Positions 59,571-64,000 of a DNA stretch of 64,000 nucleotides are shown here, piece by piece (within the stretch, counting starts at the first letter, position 1; each line of letters starts with the position of its first letter). The notes beneath the pieces were generated by a model. The model saw nothing but the letters and a program-made list of their open reading frames with translations. It did no database searches and was not told where the DNA came from. The translations under genes were made by a program, and so were the position numbers. Origin of the DNA: Gari tellinella (taxonomy: Eukaryota; Mollusca; Bivalvia; Cardiida; Psammobiidae); NCBI GenBank assembly GCA_922989275.2, contig OV277861.1, positions 42,447,623 through 42,511,622 on the forward strand. Direction: 5' to 3'.

Positions 59571-60344
59571 AGTTGATATAAACAATGTGACGTCGTTTCG
59601 CGCGTTACGTGCATGGCGGCTCTAAATTGATATTCACAACATATTTTATAAACTACGAACAAGACGATTCCACAGCCAGGGTTGATAAGCTCGGTGTAAT
59701 AGAATAAATATTAGTAGATGACGTCATTGCAGTGAATGGGTTTAAAATTGTGTCTTGTTTGGGGAACTGTGGCAAGTATTGTTGTAAGGACGGAGTCGCT
59801 GTTCGGAGGACCGTTGTAAGGAGGGAGCACTGTACAACTCTTACACTGTTAAATTGTACCGTGTGCTTTAACATTTTCACCGGTCCGCAATACTGGTGTC
59901 TTCATTGGTACAATGGAGAAGGCGTTATTATTTCCCGTTTAAACGCATACCAAACGCAAACGCAATGCACTTCAATGTAGAAAATTGAAACATTTTGAAA
60001 TTGATCATTTATTATAATTTGAATTGCAAACAGCTTGGAGCCTTATCAGACGCCGGGTTACCTAACTGTTTGCAGTAGAAATAATGTTTTTGGCGTAAAC
60101 GCGTTTATTGGGAAAGAATAACGTCAAAAGACAGATTTACGACATTTTCAGTGTCAAACATTGTGAACGCTGATCAGACGGCGTCTGATCCGGATCCAAA
60201 CCGTTGTAAACATCGCTCGGGGACGCCTGTGGTGGTTTCAGTGTTGAAAATGTCCACCTGCTTTAACTTCTCAAATCTAGATCCAGATTTTTGGCTGAAG
60301 AAACATTGGCATAAGTACATGTATCGAGCAGTTTGGATCCTAAT

Positions 60345-60688
60345 ACAGTAAAACCTCTCTATAACGGCCCTCCCGACAATGACTCCCTCCTTACAACGGC
60401 CCTTGCCGCTGTTCCCTAAACAGGACATTTATATCTAACGCTTTTCCGCTGCAATATCGTCTGCTAAAAGTTGTCGTCTGCTGTTTTTCTCAAAGTTACT
60501 TATCAATAGACATTTTGACATAAAAACTTAACAGCTTGAACCCAGATCAGACGCCGCGTTACGCAGCGACTGATCTGGATTCAAGCTGTTTGCAATGTAA
60601 GCCAATTTCCCTCCCTATAACGACTCCCTCCGAACAACGCACATAGTGTTTGTCTCCCACTGGGTGTCGTTGTAGAGAGGGAGCGCTG
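60345..60688. mobile_element. B-type MITE with a C-like left tip
   Basis: Starts cagtaaaacctctctataac (C-like) and then continues as B (ggccctcccgacaatgactc), ending gtagagagggagcgctg. Core ccagatcagacgccgcgttacg. An apparent hybrid end. Confidence 0.78.
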
Positions 60689-61009
60689 TACAGCTGAGAA
60701 GACGTCATTATTTCCCAATTTAATCAATTTATGCCTGGATATTGCAATGAACTCTCATTGTATACTTCCTGAAAGATTTCATTGTAGATATATAAAGATG
60801 ATCTGTTTGTCGCAATATAGCATAACAATAAAAAAAACAGTTTTTGAACATTTCTACCTATTCATTTTCAAAGGTAGAGAGAATAGATGACAGCTACCTC
60901 TAGACTGTGTTCTTCCTGCAGATGCTGTGGGTCTAAATGGGAGTTCCGGCGGAGTTGTACCATTGACCCTGTGCCTGTCTTGTGGATCTTGATGGTAGTG
61001 ATAATGACT

Positions 61010-61257
61010 CTGGGGCCCGTTTCATAAAGCTTCGTGCGACAAATGTTGTCGTAAGTAGAAACTTTAAAATACATTTAATTTCTGATTTCTCCATCTAATC
61101 CTGTCTTGTGACATCTCTTTTGGAATCGTCTTTACAAGACGATTCCAAAGAGATATCACAAGACAGGATTAGATAGAGAAATAATTAATAATTGAGATTT
61201 TTATAATCTGACTTACGACAACATTTGTCGTACGAAGTTTTATGAAACGGGCCCCAG
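61010..61257. mobile_element. G'-type foldback
   Basis: Second copy of the element at 13111-13357: same ends, same hairpin tggaatcgtctttacaagac with few changes. Confidence 0.85.
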
Positions 61258-63886
61258 ATCTCTTTGAAACCGGTTGGCTGCGGGTATGTGGTATAATTCT
61301 TGGGCAGTTTATTTATATGAAGGGTATAATTCAGCTATAGATAGTGTAGGGGCAACAATGACTTTTAAATCACTATTTTAATCATGCCATCGATCTTTTA
61401 ATTAGTTGACTCATTTCAAAGTTGAATTTACAAACTAAGTTTCCATGTTTCCATGTAACTTATTAATGTATCATGTTTATTGTGATTGAAGTTATGTGTC
61501 CTTTCTTGCTTTGTAGGTACATTTATATAAGTCAATGTGAAGCGCGTGAACGCACAACTCCTGAGTGAAAAGAGCGCATACATAAATCGGGTATAATAAT
61601 AATAATAATCACTATTGAGTCTGATCAGGCGCCAGATTACATGTACCCGGCGTCTGATCTGGCTCCAAACTGTTTGCAATGAACATAGTATACATAGTTA
61701 GTTTAACATAAAAACATTTATTGAGAAAGAATTGTGATAAGGACAGCGATATAAATCATAAAAAGTGTTAACTCTTGTTCTATAAAACTATATGTTTTCA
61801 TGGTTATTTCCCCTCTGGATCATATACCTGGCGAGTTGAAATAACGTACCCCTTGCTCTGACCTATCTGCTGCTATAGATTTAGAGAAAATCCCGATACA
61901 CGTGACATACCGTTGTGATCTTGACCACATGCTGAATTAATACATAACGATGTCTGAATTGGATCCAGACTGTTTACAATACACGCCAAAGTCGCACTCG
62001 GTAGGAATTTTGTTCACCCTCAGAATACTGATCAAAAGTTGAATAAAACTTGCAACCAGTCTGGATCCGGCTCAGACGACACGTGTAGACGACGCGCAAC
62101 GTGACGTCTGATCAGGATCCAACATAGTTGACACTTGTGTCGACGTTTCTTTGTTCAAAGTACCTAATCTCCTCTTGTGAGACTTCAAGCAGATGTTATT
62201 GTAGTGACCAAAGGGTTACGGTTTAGCGTGGTAAAGGATTGACCTCGGTTTAACACGCGGATCTACTTTTCAAACATTTGATGTGATAAGGATCAAGTTT
62301 GAATTTAAATAAACGAATACTCTATAACGTTGAAACCTTTAAGCCTAGTGTCTACTAAAGAGGATATTGGCAAACAGTGAAGACCCTGCTATGATTTTCA
62401 ATATAAAACAAAACGAAGACCCTGCTATGAATTTCAAAATAATTATAACAAAAAGAAAATGAAAAGTTTGACCAGGTACCCCTTACATCAGAAATGGACT
62501 AATCCAATATATAAGCAAGGACGAATCCACTGGGCGTATTTCTGGCTGTCAGTCTTTAAAGAAGAGCGGACATCTGTAAAGACAGGTTGTTGTTCTATTA
62601 AGAAAACGAATAAAGTGGAAGTGGGTACATGTAGTTTTATTCGTGCTTTAAATTCTTAGATAGATCTATACTTTTATCTTGCATTTAACTATAATAGTGG
62701 AGAAGACGTTATTCTTTCCCATCGAAAACACAAACTATTTACATGTATATACGTATATCTTAGCAATATGTGTGACAAGCTGTTTGCAAAGGATATAATA
62801 GTTTTAGCATAATATATTAATTCATTTGGAAATGATAACGTCCTCTCCATTGTATACGAGTATTGACCCGATACTTTATATCATTTATACTGTAGAGAAG
62901 ACAATTATTCTTTCCCAACAAACGCGTTTACGCTAAAATTACTATGTCCAATGTTAACAGTTTGATCAGACTCCAAACTGTTAGAATAGATAAGATTAAA
63001 AAGTATGATTTTTCTTCAGAATATAACTGTGTCACGGTGTAAAAATTGTAATTCTTTTAAGAATATTGAGCCCGCTCTATTATGACAGCTTACTGCCTTA
63101 CACATAACGTATAATGGCGAAAGCTGAAAGCTCATATAGAGGCTTTCTGCTTTACTTTTGTCTAGTGCATTAAATTACCGCATATATCTAACATTACTAA
63201 CACAAGTTAAACTGTATAAATCGAATTACTCTTCTCTTACTAAAATGTAACCTTATTACAGCGGTTTATTTTTAGCTGCAAATGTAGACACAGTCGAGCT
63301 TCCATATCTCGAACTCGCTATAATCGAACTTACCCGTATTTCAATGTTAAAACGTGGCATAGCGTCGTTTTAACATTGAAATACGTGTAAGTTTGACTTA
63401 AGCGAATTAGGATTATCAAAATTCAACGGTAGAATTACGGGTGAGTTTGATTTAAATAATGTCGAATTACTAGGTTGGTTGTATATATACCTGTGGTATT
63501 TATACCTACAATATGATTCAGGCTTGTAAGCGATTCAGCAGTGTGTACTTATGTTTCGTGAATGCCTTAGATAACTCAATACAACCCCGGGTCATGTATT
63601 ATCAAAGTTTTCGAGCGAAGCGGATAAACTTGTTAGTGATTTTCCTCACTTGTTTGAAGGTTAAGAAAGGTGTTGTGACCAATCGGTCTTTATTTTACAG
63701 TACGTCTTCTCTTTGTCGATCAACTCTGTAGGACTATCGATTCAATCGTCGTTCATAGGCAGGTGGTCGCTTAATACAGGACAAAGGTCAGACAGAAAGC
63801 TTATATTGTAGTTTCATGTCTTATTTGTGTCCTGTATTAATGATTTGCCACATAGTTTATCTGAAAGACGTGCGATAAAAAATAAA

Positions 63887-64000
63887 CTAAGTTTTGAGTG
63901 TCGCTAAAGAGGGATAGTACTTAGTGATAACTTCAATCGTTTGAAGAATTTCACATTCTCCTTCATCAGTGACTATAAACTCACGGACAGGAATAGTTTT
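63887..64000 (-). CDS. Open frame running off the right edge (possible 3' end of another gene)
   Basis: 37 codons then TAG, reading KTIPVREFIVTDEGECEILQ and on to VITKYYPSLATLKT from the edge. Composition is coding-like and not from a known repeat here. No Met, splice site or family can be judged. Confidence 0.25.
   Translation of the reverse strand, partial: KTIPVREFIVTDEGECEILQTIEVITKYYPSLATLKT

Larger units (their letters stand above)
57391..63886. other. Upstream of gene 2: no gene recognised
   Basis: Presumed promoter and 5' UTR of gene 2 at the left, then MITEs: E (57537, 59190, 60135, 61980), A (58126-58614, 59910-60125, 61621-61735, 62695-62855, 62890-63000), C (58987), B (58880 partial, 59745 partial, 60345), G' (61010) and a J-type foldback (about 63290-63480). 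Between them I see no splice-framed coding sequence. Confidence 0.55.

Overview
Animal (metazoan) genomic DNA, AT-rich, with short exons, GT/AG introns and very dense small inverted-repeat elements. Together with the CR1/Jockey-like and RTE LINEs and the type of membrane protein found, this suggests a lophotrochozoan, most likely a bivalve mollusc (inference). There is no bacterial-style organisation. Nearly all open frames of 60-130 codons here are translations of repeat hairpins or introns.

Two split genes can be assembled by matching splice sites and codon phase. Gene 1 (+ strand, 2339-18291) is the 3' part of a gene: 14 exons join into 2712 nt, 903 codons plus a stop, with no frame break. 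It encodes a hydrophilic, charged, disorder-prone protein that I do not recognise; its 5' end lies left of the window. Gene 2 (- strand, 57390-25794) looks complete from start to stop: 16 exons, 2610 nt, 869 residues. It encodes a type I membrane protein with a signal peptide, a Cys-containing ectodomain, one transmembrane helix and a long Lys/Pro-rich cytoplasmic tail that contains an internal duplication.

Between and inside the genes: 1-2338 and 18292-25793 are repeat-rich non-coding DNA. The introns of gene 2 hold an intact 1154-codon CR1/Jockey-type LINE ORF (37260-40724), a 5'-truncated RTE copy with target-site duplication (28275-29045), a decayed RTE (about 49490-51380) split by younger insertions, a 54-bp satellite split by a 1.85-kb solo-LTR-like insertion (45586-49436), and a 32-bp minisatellite that multiplies the gene's own 5' splice site (53390-54480). 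57391-63886 is again MITE-rich with no gene seen. A short open frame runs off the right edge on the - strand.

The most unusual feature is a modular population of foldback elements. At least two kinds of ends (TA-flanked CAGTGGAGAA/CAGTAAAACC/CAGTGTTCCC types, and TTAA-flanked CCC...GGG types) carry the same few palindromic cores (GCAAACAG...GATCAGA... or CTTAAAGCA...). The cores change between families while staying self-complementary. Several copies have their tips within 10 nt of 5' splice sites, and in one case the tip supplies bases of the donor itself.
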